Shown one piece after another: positions 55,305-64,000 of a stretch of 64,000 nt of DNA. The position numbers and the translations under genes were made by a program. This DNA is from Clostridium sp. DL-VIII (GTDB lineage Bacteria; Bacillota; Clostridia; Clostridiales; Clostridiaceae): NCBI RefSeq assembly GCF_000230835.1, contig NZ_CM001240.1, forward strand, positions 3,917,779 to 3,981,778, given 5' to 3'. Numbering within the stretch: position 1 is the first letter of the stretch; the number at the start of each line of letters is the position of its first letter. The notes under the pieces are model-generated. The model did no database searches. It was not told the DNA's origin and saw nothing but the letters and a program-made list of their open reading frames with translations.

Positions 55305-56438
55305 TTATTCACCATATCTTCTACTATATTTTACTTGTACTTTTATATTTGGATGCTTTTTACAAAACTGACTAATTACAAAATAGCAACTTGGACACGG
55401 CTCCCATTTACTATATAAAATAAGTTTCCCTTCATTTTTCAATACTTTTGCTTCTATTTGTTTATGTATTTCCTCAAGTATCTTTTTTTCACTATCGTTA
55501 ACTCTATCATATCCTATCCCTAATTTACCTAATTTATTAACCTTACTACTTCTAAAAGTTGCTGCACTTTGTGGTGGTGCGATGCAATAATTTGTTATAT
55601 CATTACTGCCGCTTATTGCTTTAAATTCCTTATTATCAAATACTGCTAATGCTATATTTATAGAATCCTGTAATGTTTTACTTTGATCTATTTTAAACGT
55701 TGTTTTTTCTCTTTCATAGGCCTTCATATATTTAGCTATATTCTTTGTTAAACGCTGCATTCTTGGTATATTATTTGTTAAATGCTCATGATACTCTACT
55801 GTACCCTTCTTAGGTATAATATAATGATAATTAATCTGCTTAGGTATTTCTATTGATATTGTTTTAATTTTGGTTTTATCATCATATTCCTCTTTTACGT
55901 TTTCTTTTTTACTAGAAATCATTTTTTTTAACAATTCAATATCCTTTGCATAAATATATTCCTTCCCTATTTCTTTCTCTAAACTTTCCAATTTTGCTTT
56001 TTCTTTTTCTGTTATTATTCCCGATGTAGAGCGTCTTATCTCTTCTATGTCCTTTATGATATGTTCAACGTTCTCCTGATATCTCGGCTCTCTTTCATAT
56101 TCAATTCTATCTATATGTAGTTTTTTTACTTCACTTATTTTTTTATATAACTTGTTATGTTCATTTTCAAATAATATCATTTTTTCTATATAATCAATAA
56201 AATCTCTAATATTATTTGCTCTATATATAACATCAGCATCTTTAATGCACGTATGTAATCTCTCCACAACACTACTATCTATTTTAAAAGTTTGTGTAAT
56301 TTCTTCTTTAAATTTTTCTTCCTCAAATTCATTTATGTTATACCCTTCTCTTTTTAATGCACATTTAAGCTCATTTAGATTATTAATCTTTAATCTTTCT
56401 TTTTTTCGATTCTTTACGGTTATGTTTTTCTGTGTCAT
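55305..56438 (-). CDS. Deaminase-domain protein, BURPS668_1122-type, probable toxin or effector
   Basis: It is 377 aa. The C-terminal 120 residues resemble the bacterial toxin-deaminase fold. A segment EFKAISGSNDI (about 270-280) is followed by NKLGKLGIGYDRVNDSEKKILEEI with the likely zinc/proton-shuttle Asp-x-Glu (about 317). The two Cys ligands are in WEPCPSCYFVISQF (C348, C351). Such domains deaminate cytidine or adenine in nucleic acids or nucleotides. Residues 1-200 are helical and charged, probably coiled coil. There is no secretion signal and no immunity gene next to it, so both toxin and defence roles are open. Confidence 0.7.
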   Translation of the reverse strand: MTQKNITVKNRKKERLKINNLNELKCALKREGYNINEFEEEKFKEEITQTFKIDSSVVERLHTCIKDADVIYRANNIRDFIDYIEKMILFENEHNKLYKKISEVKKLHIDRIEYEREPRYQENVEHIIKDIEEIRRSTSGIITEKEKAKLESLEKEIGKEYIYAKDIELLKKMISSKKENVKEEYDDKTKIKTISIEIPKQINYHYIIPKKGTVEYHEHLTNNIPRMQRLTKNIAKYMKAYEREKTTFKIDQSKTLQDSINIALAVFDNKEFKAISGSNDITNYCIAPPQSAATFRSSKVNKLGKLGIGYDRVNDSEKKILEEIHKQIEAKVLKNEGKLILYSKWEPCPSCYFVISQFCKKHPNIKVQVKYSRRYGE

Positions 56439-56785
56439 ATTTACCTCTTATCTTTGGAATATATCACCGTTTTCTCTACAATCTATTTTTACTCCCCTCC
56501 TATTATATCTGACAACTCAAATTAATTAAATATTTTTATATAAGTAAACACTCTATTGCACTCTATCATAAATCTTATGATGAAACTTAAGTGTACTAGA
56601 GCACTATCTATAAAATTACATACCATTTTCTTATTTAAGTAAAAAGCCTCATAGCATTATAATAAAAATATTACATGCTATGAGACCTTGTTTTTTTACG
56701 AGACTCAACTATATTTATAATATAATCTCATACTATATTTAACTAATATATCTTAACGTATCTCTAATTTTATATTGAGCTATTT
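56439..56785. other. Intergenic region, 347 bases
   Basis: Separates the deaminase gene from the beta-helix gene. It contains the bidirectional terminator at 56644-56689. No ORF of interest is seen. Confidence 0.5.
56644..56689. terminator. Bidirectional terminator
   Basis: CTCATAGCAT (56648-56657) pairs with ATGCTATGAG (56675-56684), extended on both sides by AAG/CTT pairs. A run of T follows on the plus strand and of A precedes it, so both directions can terminate. It ends the minus-strand beta-helix gene. Confidence 0.75.
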
Positions 56786-59104
56786 TTAATTTGTAGGATA
56801 ATCATTGATAGATTGTTTCATAGTACCAGATTTTACAGTACCACCTGTATTATTTATTACATGTGTTATTTCACCATTACCATTTAAGAATACAGAGCAT
56901 GCATGGTGTACTTTTACTCCAGAAGCATTTGGAACTTCTATTCCGTTATTCTCAGCCACAACAGCATCTCTAAAGTAAGAGTAAATACCTGATCCATAAA
57001 GCTCATGAGAAGTAACTGAATCAGCTACCTTATATGAAGCATAACCATTTTGAGTACCATTGTTGCTCATCCAAGCAGCTTGATTTGGAACATCATATGG
57101 CAATTCACTTTGATAGAAGTATACTTTTCCGCCATTACCATTCCATAAAGTTTGGTACTCTTCAAAGTGTTCAACGAACAATCCATACATTGTTACATTA
57201 TTACCATTTACAATGACACCATTTTTTGCATTATTAACTGTCCAGCCAACACCATCACCATGGTCTGCACGCCATACCCAGAAATCATCACCAATAACAT
57301 TATTACTATTTATCTTTAAGCTTGTATCAGCATTTCCTACTCCTGCTCCTCCAATTCTAAAGAATAAATCACTAAGGCTTGTAGGATTAGCTGAATGATC
57401 AACCGAGCTGCCATCTTGTCCAACTTGTAATAATACTGGTGAATCTTTTGCTCCAGCATCGAAAAGAAGTCCAGAAACTTTTACGCCATCAACATCTGCA
57501 ATATTCATTGCTGCAGTACCATTGTCTGGGATCAAAGTTGCAAGTCCAAGACCTAAGATAACTGTATTAGCTCGTGTTACATTGATTGCCTGACTTAGAT
57601 GATATATTCCAGGAGTAAAAATAATGTTCTTCCCTTGGTTAAGCGCTTGATTTATACTTTGAGCTGTAGCAGTATCTGGTTTTGCTATATAGAATTGATC
57701 AATAGGTAAAGATGTACCTTGCCCTATTCCATTTGACCAAGTTATTCCTTGAGCATTCTTTCTAAGCTCTGGTACAAAAACTTGATAGTTTCCGCTATCA
57801 TCAATATAAAGGAATGGCTTTTCTCTAACAGCAGGTGCTTGATTAACAACTGTATTTGGTGTTGATGGGTAAGCATTATCATTTGTAGGTGCACCATTAT
57901 TACCTACGAAAACCATATTCCAGTTGGCACCATTCCAAGATCCCATTTGACTGTTTCTAGTGAAGAATTGTTGTTGTGATCCAGAAGTAATTGAGCCATC
58001 AATTTTTGAATCGGCTATGAATCCTCCGCTAGACCAAGCATAATCATAATTAGTTCCTAATGGATCCCATAATGACATACTACCCTTAACATGAACACGC
58101 CTCATTGGTGCAGCTTGCGATACAGCCCAAGTTAAAGTTCCTGCTGGTGCTAAATTGTTTGATGAATAGGTTGGAGTGACAGCAAAATTTTCAGCAGTTC
58201 TCCAGAAATTACAAGTTGCATTACCTCCCATCCAATCAGCTTCACTACGAACTGCGCCAGTAATGTTAACATCATCTGGTGTTTTTCCAAGGCCCATTAC
58301 TGAAGTATAGAATCCTACATTAACATTAACGTTATATGAACCTGGCTTGAATAAAAGTGCGTATCTTTCATCACCAAATTGATTAGTTTCCATTTGGTTA
58401 AATACATTATCTACAGTATTTTGTATGCTTGCACTTGACATGGATGGATCAAATATTTTAACATTTGGTCCTAAGTCAACATTACCATCTACTGGTCCAG
58501 AATCATCCGGTGTTCCATATACTTCAAATTCCCATAAGGAATAGCCATATATAGTTGTTCTTGATGTTCCATACATTCTTACATATCTTCCTGTTACAGC
58601 AGAATTAAAAGTTATATTTTCTACTCCACCTGTTCCACCTGTTTTTGTATATGCATCTACCCAATTTGTATTATCTGTTGATACTTGGATTTTATAATCC
58701 TTTGCAGCTGCAGTTTCCCAATTTAATTTTACTCCTGATATACTATAGTTTGCTCCTAAATCTACAGCTATCCACTGAGGATCACTTCCTTGAGTAGATT
58801 CCCACCTAGTTCCTGTATTTCCATCAAAAGCTAAAGATGCAGTATTTGCACCTGTAATCGATGATGATGTTGCTGATTTATTCAATGCTATATTAGTTGA
58901 TACTTCAGCATTCTCTGTAATATTTTTCACAGAGGCTGCTGATCCTGTAGTATTTTCTGCAGAGACTTCTGATGCAACCTTACTGTCCGAGCCTAAATTT
59001 CCAGCAGTTTCAGCATTTGTAACAAACGTTGGTACCATAAGCATAGTAGCACATAGGGATAAAGAAAGTGTTAATGATAAAATTTTTTTGTTTCTTCTAA
59101 TCAT
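56786..59104 (-). CDS. Secreted discoidin-domain plus beta-helix protein
   Basis: The 772 aa start with a signal peptide (basic MIRRNKK, hydrophobic core, cut near residue 31). An F5/8 type C (discoidin, CBM32-like) domain is at about 68-200: NIALNKSATSSS, DGNTGTRWES, WIAVDLG, YVRMYG. The rest (about 210-770) has repeated short strands and Asn/Gly-rich turns typical of a right-handed beta-helix (GH55/pectate-lyase-like), with several Trp and His. A carbohydrate-active enzyme binding a plant or fungal polysaccharide is likely, but no catalytic pair is certain. It is not anchored: no LPXTG, S-layer or dockerin sequence is seen. Monocistronic. Confidence 0.8.
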   Translation of the reverse strand: MIRRNKKILSLTLSLSLCATMLMVPTFVTNAETAGNLGSDSKVASEVSAENTTGSAASVKNITENAEVSTNIALNKSATSSSITGANTASLAFDGNTGTRWESTQGSDPQWIAVDLGANYSISGVKLNWETAAAKDYKIQVSTDNTNWVDAYTKTGGTGGVENITFNSAVTGRYVRMYGTSRTTIYGYSLWEFEVYGTPDDSGPVDGNVDLGPNVKIFDPSMSSASIQNTVDNVFNQMETNQFGDERYALLFKPGSYNVNVNVGFYTSVMGLGKTPDDVNITGAVRSEADWMGGNATCNFWRTAENFAVTPTYSSNNLAPAGTLTWAVSQAAPMRRVHVKGSMSLWDPLGTNYDYAWSSGGFIADSKIDGSITSGSQQQFFTRNSQMGSWNGANWNMVFVGNNGAPTNDNAYPSTPNTVVNQAPAVREKPFLYIDDSGNYQVFVPELRKNAQGITWSNGIGQGTSLPIDQFYIAKPDTATAQSINQALNQGKNIIFTPGIYHLSQAINVTRANTVILGLGLATLIPDNGTAAMNIADVDGVKVSGLLFDAGAKDSPVLLQVGQDGSSVDHSANPTSLSDLFFRIGGAGVGNADTSLKINSNNVIGDDFWVWRADHGDGVGWTVNNAKNGVIVNGNNVTMYGLFVEHFEEYQTLWNGNGGKVYFYQSELPYDVPNQAAWMSNNGTQNGYASYKVADSVTSHELYGSGIYSYFRDAVVAENNGIEVPNASGVKVHHACSVFLNGNGEITHVINNTGGTVKSGTMKQSINDYPTN

Positions 59105-59789
59105 TATTAAACTACCTCCTAAAATATAATTTAAGTTCCCTCTTAAAAATATATTTAACCTAAAGATGACTGACTACATTTTAGCCAAACCTCCTTTCTA
59201 AGAAATTTTTATATGTTCTGTGCAACAAATAAATTGGTTTACTTAACTACTTTAAAGTTAAGTTCTATATTATCCTTCGATAACGCAAATATAGAAAACA
59301 TTTTGTAATTGCGTTAGTTAAGGTCAATATCATATTTTCATGTACTAAACCTGAGGCATCAAATTAATAATAATGATAAGTTTTTATGCTTTATTTTTTA
59401 ATTTAAATGTTTACAAAGCGGCTTTTGCTTACAATATACCTAATATTTAAAAAGTTTGTCCTTAATGCAAACTCAATTTTATTAACTATTCCTTTAGCAT
59501 ATAATAAGTTTTATATTATAAATTTTTGCTCTTAATATTCAACGTTAAGCTAACTTAACTGCACATTTTTATAATCTGATAATAACAAAATAAAAATTTC
59601 AAGTACATATCTATTGCTTAAAAGATCCATAATTAAGCTTAAAATTCAACAATTTAATATTCATGATTTAATAGGCAGTTTTCAAGCTCTATAAAAGCCT
59701 TGAGCAAAACTAAAAACCATGCATAAACTAGAATACAAATTCCTATGCATGGTTTTATTCTTAAAATTTTTAGCATGATAAAAGGTCTA
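59105..59789. other. Intergenic region, 685 bases
   Basis: The upstream region of the beta-helix gene. It holds an 8-bp inverted repeat TAACGCAA/TTGCGTTA (59281-59288 and 59309-59316) about 180 nt before the start that could be an operator. It also holds the hairpin at 59713-59756. No ORF was recognised. Confidence 0.5.
59713..59756 (-). terminator. Terminator of the GNAT gene
   Basis: AAAACCATGCATA (59713-59725) and its complement (59744-59756) form a perfect 13-bp stem. On the minus strand a T-rich tail follows, about 34 nt past the GNAT stop. Confidence 0.8.
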
Positions 59790-60215
59790 TTAGTTACCTA
59801 AGTTAATTTCATTAGGGATTACAACCCAGCCTATAGAATTAAACGCTACATCCATATCGTGATTATTATTTTCCGTAAAAATAAAACCTGTTTTGATGCC
59901 CACTTCCTTAAGCTTTGATAAAGAACGATCTAACAATCTTTTTTTAATCTCATTGACTCTATATTGCTCATATATAGCAATATGATATATAAATCCTCTT
60001 ATACCATCATTTCCACATAATAAAGCTCCAATTATTTTTCCATCATCTGTGCATGCTACAGAACTAGCATCTGGATTTTTTTTCAAGTATACTTCTAACT
60101 CCTCTTTTGTAACAGAACTTTCAAGAAACGATTCTCCAAAGATTTCATTCCATAATTTAAGTACTTGATCTATATCCAACTCTCTCATAGCTTGTACTAC
60201 TATTGCATTTTTCAT
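59790..60215 (-). CDS. GNAT family N-acetyltransferase
   Basis: The 141 aa show the GNAT pattern: an N-terminal strand-helix (VVQAMRELDIDQVLKLW), SSVACTDDGKIIGALLCG (about 50-67), and an acetyl-CoA-site region IAIYEQYRVNEIKKRLLDRSL (about 78-98). The acetyl-CoA loop Q/RxxGxG/A is degenerate (QYRVNEIK). It probably acetylates a small molecule or protein in the cytosol. The substrate is unknown. It stands alone with its own terminator. Confidence 0.8.
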   Translation of the reverse strand: MKNAIVVQAMRELDIDQVLKLWNEIFGESFLESSVTKEELEVYLKKNPDASSVACTDDGKIIGALLCGNDGIRGFIYHIAIYEQYRVNEIKKRLLDRSLSKLKEVGIKTGFIFTENNNHDMDVAFNSIGWVVIPNEINLGN

Positions 60216-60583
60216 TCATTTCACCTGCTCTAATTAAATTATTATGTCTATATATTTATATTAACACTGTATTATTTTATTAGATACATAATTTAATATA
60301 TATTTTCAATCAATTGAGAAGTTTCATAACTTCTGTCTTATTGCTTAATCCATTCTCTATAATTTCTTCAATTATCATCTGTGTCATATTTAAGACAAAC
60401 CTTATAAATGACTTGCTTGTTATATTCTAAAATATCCATTATACTAATTAATAAGATACCTTATGGGAGGGCTATGTGATGAATACATGCATGAAAGTTG
60501 TATGATCCCTTTCCCTGAAATTTGACTTATATAAGTACATTCTTCCCGAATGTACTTATATAAAATCTATTCTATAATCATTT
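60216..60583. other. Intergenic region, 368 bases
   Basis: No ORF of interest. It holds the 16-bp hairpin at 60527-60563 and the GNAT promoter region. Confidence 0.5.
60527..60563 (-). terminator. Strong hairpin after trxB
   Basis: The arms TTATATAAGTACATTC (60527-60542) and GAATGTACTTATATAA (60548-60563) are a perfect 16-bp stem with a 5-nt loop, 21 nt past the trxB stop. The T-tail is poor in both directions, so it may act by RNA processing or as a weak terminator. Confidence 0.6.
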
Positions 60584-61492
60584 TTAGTGGCTTATTAAAT
60601 ATTTCTCAGCTCCATATATACTTACCGCTCCATCAGCAGCTGCTGTAAGCACCTGCCTTACTTCCTTTGTTCGGATGTCTCCTATTGCAAAAATTCCATC
60701 TATATCTGTTCTGCAGCTTTCATCTGCAATAATATAACCATTTTTATCTAAAGCTACTAAATCTTTAACCAATTCAGTTTGAGGTTCACTTCCTATTGCC
60801 ACAAAAACACCATTGACTTCTAAATCCTTTACCACATCATCTTTAGTGTTTTTAATTTCTAAACCACTCAATTTTTCTTCGCCTTTAAGCTTAGTAACTA
60901 TGCTATTCCAAATTATTTCTACATTATTTGTTTCAAGTAATTTTTTTTGGGATGCTTTATTAGCTCTTAACAAATCTTTTCTAACAATTACATATACCTT
61001 TTCAGCAATTCTTGAAAGATGAAGAGCATCTTCCACTGCTGTATCTCCTCCACCTATAACAGCAACTACTTTTTTTCTATAAAATCCTCCATCACAAGTA
61101 GCACAGTAAGATATTCCTCTCCCCAGAAATTCATCTTCTTTATCAATGTTTAATTTCTTTGGCTTTGCACCCATTGATAAAATTACTGCCTTACTTTCAT
61201 AAGTTTGAGAACCAGTTATAACTTTTTTTATATCACCATCTATTTTTAAGTCAATTACTTCATCATATTTCATGATTCCACCGAATTTTTTTGCATGCTC
61301 ATACATGATATTAGCAAGCTCTGAACCTGTTATATCTGGAAATCCCGGATAGTTTTCTACTTCATTTGTATTAACTATCTGCCCTCCTTCATATTGTTTT
61401 TCAATCATTAATGCATCTAGTCCTGCTCTTCCTGCATACAATGCCGCTGTAAGTGCTGCCGGACCTCCTCCAATAATAATAATATCTTTCAT
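60584..61492 (-). CDS. trxB: Thioredoxin reductase
   Basis: The protein is 302 aa, the usual TrxB length. The FAD-binding motif is IIIGGGPAALTAALYAGRAG (4-23), the redox-active pair is CATCDG (Cys at about 134 and 137), and the NADPH motif is VIGGGDTAVEDALHLSRIA (about 145-165). The C-terminal GIFAIGDIRTKEVRQVLTAAADGAVS (about 265-290) completes it. It reduces thioredoxin with NADPH in the cytosol. No trxA is adjacent. The start has a GGTGATG ribosome site. Confidence 0.95.
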   Translation of the reverse strand: MKDIIIIGGGPAALTAALYAGRAGLDALMIEKQYEGGQIVNTNEVENYPGFPDITGSELANIMYEHAKKFGGIMKYDEVIDLKIDGDIKKVITGSQTYESKAVILSMGAKPKKLNIDKEDEFLGRGISYCATCDGGFYRKKVVAVIGGGDTAVEDALHLSRIAEKVYVIVRKDLLRANKASQKKLLETNNVEIIWNSIVTKLKGEEKLSGLEIKNTKDDVVKDLEVNGVFVAIGSEPQTELVKDLVALDKNGYIIADESCRTDIDGIFAIGDIRTKEVRQVLTAAADGAVSIYGAEKYLISH

Positions 61493-61741
61493 ATTACATC
61501 ACCTCTTCTATTAACAATTTGTATATTTTTTTATAATATACAAGTTATAATATTCCAATTAATAATTCATAATTCATTTATTTTAAAATAAATTTTACTC
61601 AATTATATTTTGCTATCTTTTATTTTATAATATTATATTACTCTCAGCTATGAAATTAATCAACTATTTTTTTATAAATAACCTTATTGTTTTAATGATC
61701 TTATTCTAAAAATATAAGCATAACAACACTTAATAGTATTC

Positions 61742-62527
61742 TTATGCCCCTAATACCTCTTGAATTTCTAATTCTGTTAAAACTCTATACTCACCTTTCT
61801 TTAAAGAGTCATCTAATGTTAACCCTCCTATAGAAATTCTCTTTAAATATATTACATAGCAACCTACTGCCTTTAGCATACGTTTCACTTGGTGCTTACG
61901 GCCTTCTGAAATAGTAAGATAACCAGAAACAACTGGCTGATTATAATGATTGAAGATTACATTCTTCATACTGTTAATATCTATTTCATGCTTTAAGTCT
62001 TTGTACGTTCCAAATTTATCTATTTCTATTTTTGCAGGTTTTGTTAATATCTCTTCATCTTGTCCAATGTATATCCCCTGCTCTAATTTTTTTATATCCG
62101 CCTCATCTAATGAACCTAACGCCCAAAAGAAATAAGTTTTTTGAATATGCTTTTCTGGATACATAACTTTATGTTCAAATTCACCGTCATTTGTAAGCAA
62201 TAATAATCCTTCTGTATCCTTATCCAATCGCCCAACATGAAATACTCCACTCATATTATCCTCATAAAAAAAATCAAATACTGTTTTATGAACTTCATCA
62301 GTTTTTGCAGTAATGCAGCCAGCAGGTTTATGAAACATATAATATACTTTTCCAGTATATAAAACTGTTTTATTAAGATATTCAATAACATCATAACTTT
62401 CATCAATTTCTATTGCAGGCTCAGTAATAATTTCTCCATTTACCTTTACACTACCTTCTTTAATATAAATTCTAACTTTTTTTCTACTTCCAACAGCTGC
62501 TGCCGCTAGAAATTTATCTAATCTCAT
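61742..62527 (-). CDS. Pseudouridine synthase, RsuA/RluE family
   Basis: It is 261 aa. The S4 RNA-binding domain is at 1-50 (MRLDKFLAAAAVGSRKKVRIYIKEGSVKVNGEIITEP). The catalytic segment HVGRLDKDTEGLLLLTNDG (about 97-115) contains the nucleophilic Asp, followed by the conserved KTYFFWALG. This matches RsuA-type enzymes that isomerise uridine in rRNA; the exact position cannot be assigned. The C-terminal ISEGRKHQVKRMLKAVGC is the conserved family motif. Monocistronic in the window. Confidence 0.92.
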   Translation of the reverse strand: MRLDKFLAAAAVGSRKKVRIYIKEGSVKVNGEIITEPAIEIDESYDVIEYLNKTVLYTGKVYYMFHKPAGCITAKTDEVHKTVFDFFYEDNMSGVFHVGRLDKDTEGLLLLTNDGEFEHKVMYPEKHIQKTYFFWALGSLDEADIKKLEQGIYIGQDEEILTKPAKIEIDKFGTYKDLKHEIDINSMKNVIFNHYNQPVVSGYLTISEGRKHQVKRMLKAVGCYVIYLKRISIGGLTLDDSLKKGEYRVLTELEIQEVLGA

Positions 62528-62675
62528 ATCTAACTACACCTTTTCCTTTGTAAAATATTTAAGTCTTTATTCTATGGCACGCCACTATAACATAAAAATA
62601 ATGTACGTAAAAAATGTGCACATTTTAGTATATATATTTCTTAATTATAGTATAAAAATAATATTAATGATATAA

Positions 62676-62729
62676 AAAACAAAGCTGCCACAGAATGATT
62701 AAAAAATCACTCTGAGACAGCTTTGTTTT
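62676..62729. terminator. Long hairpin terminator
   Basis: AAAACAAAGCTG (62676-62687) pairs with CAGCTTTGTTTT (62718-62729), and an inner stem TGATT/AATCA extends it with scattered mismatches. T-tails are present in both directions. It lies between the AraC gene and the pseudouridine synthase gene. Confidence 0.75.
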
Positions 62730-62808
62730 CAAATCCGTTACAAATGTCTATAGTATTCCCCTTAAATTAACTATTTTTTGTACAATAACCGGATGTCACC
62801 GTAATTCT

Positions 62809-62958
62809 TTACAGCTGCTGCATTAAGTTTGTGCTATAGGGATTTACAACAATTCCATAAAATTCATGATCACCTAAGAATTTACAAAAATAATTACAGC
62901 AAAGAATTTCATATAATAAAAACCCCTTTTCCCAATAAATATACCATAAATAATTTAT
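62809..62958 (-). pseudogene. Possible gene remnant, C-terminal fragment
   Basis: A 49-codon minus-strand frame without a start codon reads ...YWEKGFLLYEIL and ends FLGDHEFYGIVVNPYSTNLM before the TAA. The end is unusually protein-like: GIVVNPYSTN resembles the C-terminal segment of SseB-like proteins. I infer a decayed or truncated gene. It may also be chance coding in AT-rich DNA. Confidence 0.25.
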
Positions 62959-63025
62959 TTATTATATAACTTACTTACACCTATATAATAGCATATTCTT
63001 AAGAAATAAGATTGTAAAATATTGC

Positions 63026-63787
63026 TCACTTTTTGGTAAGGTTTTTTTTATAACTTTGAATAGATACACCCATTAGCTTTTTAAACTGCTTACATAAATG
63101 GCTTTGGTCAACTAAACTTAGATTGTGAGCTAAATTCACCTTTGATTCAGAATCATGTATATAGTTTTTTAAAATCCTCATTTTTGCTTGTATATGATAT
63201 TGGTTAGGTGTTACTCCCATTTCTTTTTTAAAGAGACGAATTAAATGGTACTTTGATAAATGAAACTTTCTTGCAAGTTCATCTAAATCAAATCTTTTAT
63301 CTGCATTTTTCTTTATGTATTCAGCAATCAATAATATAGTTTCATTTTTAGGAACATTTACATATAAAGAATCTGTTTCTATAGCACTGCTGATTAAATC
63401 AAGAATTGACTCTAAAAACTGCTTTTCATTATGGCTGCTTTTAAAGGCTTCACATAAATTCCACATATCTTCAGTTTTTTTCATTTCAATAAAATATTTA
63501 TTAAATCTAATATTTTCAACTTGCTTTCCCAACTCATTTTTAAAACATATTGTTATATACTCATATTTAGACTCAGTTGTTATTGCTATTCCAGTATTTG
63601 ATGGTACAATAAAAATCATGTTTTCCTTTAATAAACACCTTGTGTTACTTATAGTAAATAATGCGCTACCTTTAGTAATAGCTCCCACATAAAAACCTTC
63701 ATGGCTATGAAGCGGAAAGCAATGGTTACTTTCTCCATGCAGAATTTCAATTGATCCTTTTTCATAAAATTTAATATTATTTTTCAT
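63026..63787 (-). CDS. AraC family transcriptional regulator
   Basis: The 253 aa have an N-terminal cupin-like sensor domain (CFPLHSHEGFYVGAITKGSALFTI, about 23-46). The C-terminal AraC/XylS double helix-turn-helix is at about 155-250: FDLDELARKFHLSKYHLIRLFKKEMGVTPNQYH and VNLAHNLSLVDQSHLCKQFKKLMGVSIQSY. It probably binds a small ligand and activates or represses nearby genes. The neighbour upstream lies outside the window, so its target is unknown. Confidence 0.9.
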   Translation of the reverse strand: MKNNIKFYEKGSIEILHGESNHCFPLHSHEGFYVGAITKGSALFTISNTRCLLKENMIFIVPSNTGIAITTESKYEYITICFKNELGKQVENIRFNKYFIEMKKTEDMWNLCEAFKSSHNEKQFLESILDLISSAIETDSLYVNVPKNETILLIAEYIKKNADKRFDLDELARKFHLSKYHLIRLFKKEMGVTPNQYHIQAKMRILKNYIHDSESKVNLAHNLSLVDQSHLCKQFKKLMGVSIQSYKKNLTKK

Positions 63788-63880
63788 GCTTTACATCTCT
63801 CCGAATTAAATAATCACACGCAATATTTTATAACATTATACAATAAAAATAAATAGCTACTATATATGTTACAAAGAATA

Positions 63881-63928
63881 AAATCCCTATAATGTGAACA
63901 TTTTGTACTGTACACTTTATAGGGATTT
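63881..63928. terminator. Hairpin terminator near the window end
   Basis: AAATCCCTATAA (63881-63892) and TTATAGGGATTT (63917-63928) form a perfect 12-bp stem. CTTTATTT follows on the plus strand and a T-rich run follows on the minus strand. It may belong to a gene beyond the right edge on the minus strand. Confidence 0.6.
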
Positions 63929-64000
63929 CTTTATTTAACCTTACTTACGTTTTTAAAATTTAATATATTTTATTTACTTGGTTAATTAAATTTTTTTCAT

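Larger units (their letters stand above)
62528..63025. other. Intergenic region, 498 bases
   Basis: It contains the terminator at 62676-62729 and the broken ORF at 62809-62958. Otherwise it is AT-rich, with no other structure. Confidence 0.5.

Noticed and set aside
59281..59316. cre (CcpA) site before the beta-helix gene
   Set aside because: The repeat TAACGCAA...TTGCGTTA does not fit the cre consensus; retained only as an inverted repeat in the intergenic entry.
1..64000. CRISPR array, prophage or tRNA genes
   Set aside because: No regularly spaced 25-40-bp repeats, phage structural genes or cloverleaf sequences were seen on either strand.

Overview
The window is AT-rich, with Clostridium-type coding (strong GGAGG ribosome sites, TTG/GTG starts, many U-tailed hairpin terminators). 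Gene content (flagellin methylase, bactofilins, LTA synthase, Liv transporter, Fe/Mn SOD, Ni-dependent racemase, large assembly-line megasynthases) fits a solventogenic or soil Clostridium of cluster I (beijerinckii/saccharobutylicum-like). The species cannot be fixed from the sequence alone. No rRNA, tRNA or CRISPR array was seen.

Layout. 1-6.7 kb: the end of a Cof-type HAD phosphatase, then a minus-strand operon-like set (bactofilin, MFS exporter, second bactofilin, YhbD-like MerR-type regulator, FliB-like flagellin lysine methylase) behind a palindromic operator, then two small proteins. 6.9-12.8 kb: a complete branched-chain amino-acid ABC transporter (livF-G-M-H) flanked by two paralogous binding lipoproteins. 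13-16.7 kb: a TPR protein followed by a candidate structured RNA, an Ogt methyltransferase and an LTA synthase. 16.9-24.4 kb: MFS, Crp/Fnr regulator, YjjG phosphatase, a J-domain-like membrane protein without HPD, and a three-gene GtrA/GT39/GT2 polyprenyl-phosphate-sugar module behind 11-bp-periodic repeats. 24.6-29.6 kb: two convergent unknown genes, LarA-like racemase, superoxide dismutase, alpha/beta hydrolase, DUF2325 protein.

29.7-51.5 kb is the most unusual region: a hybrid PKS-NRPS locus. On the minus strand an apparent operon encodes a 2028-aa NRPS, an MFS exporter and a 3062-aa PKS. A short FMN-binding protein and an IS4-type transposase follow. A dedicated Sfp-type phosphopantetheinyl transferase and a type II thioesterase lie on the opposite strand, with a methyltransferase/TPR protein diverging from them. 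Predicted order: FAAL-ACP-KS-AT-KR-ACP-KS-(dead AT) on the PKS, continuing to ACP-ACP-C-PCP-A-C-SDR on the NRPS. The adenylation pocket reads DIWHISMID, close to serine codes. The natural reading is a lipid-primed, twice-extended acyl chain joined to serine. The second PKS module has no carrier and a dead AT, so it appears to be completed in trans by the tandem ACPs of the NRPS. The C-PCP-A order and the absence of an in-line release domain are unusual.

52-64 kb: a 54-aa ORF behind palindromic repeats, a chemoreceptor, an orphan deaminase-toxin-like protein, a secreted discoidin/beta-helix protein, a GNAT, thioredoxin reductase, an RsuA-type pseudouridine synthase and an AraC regulator. Several gaps hold only terminators or AT-rich sequence, as noted in the entries. 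All functions are read from motifs by eye; no database search was run.
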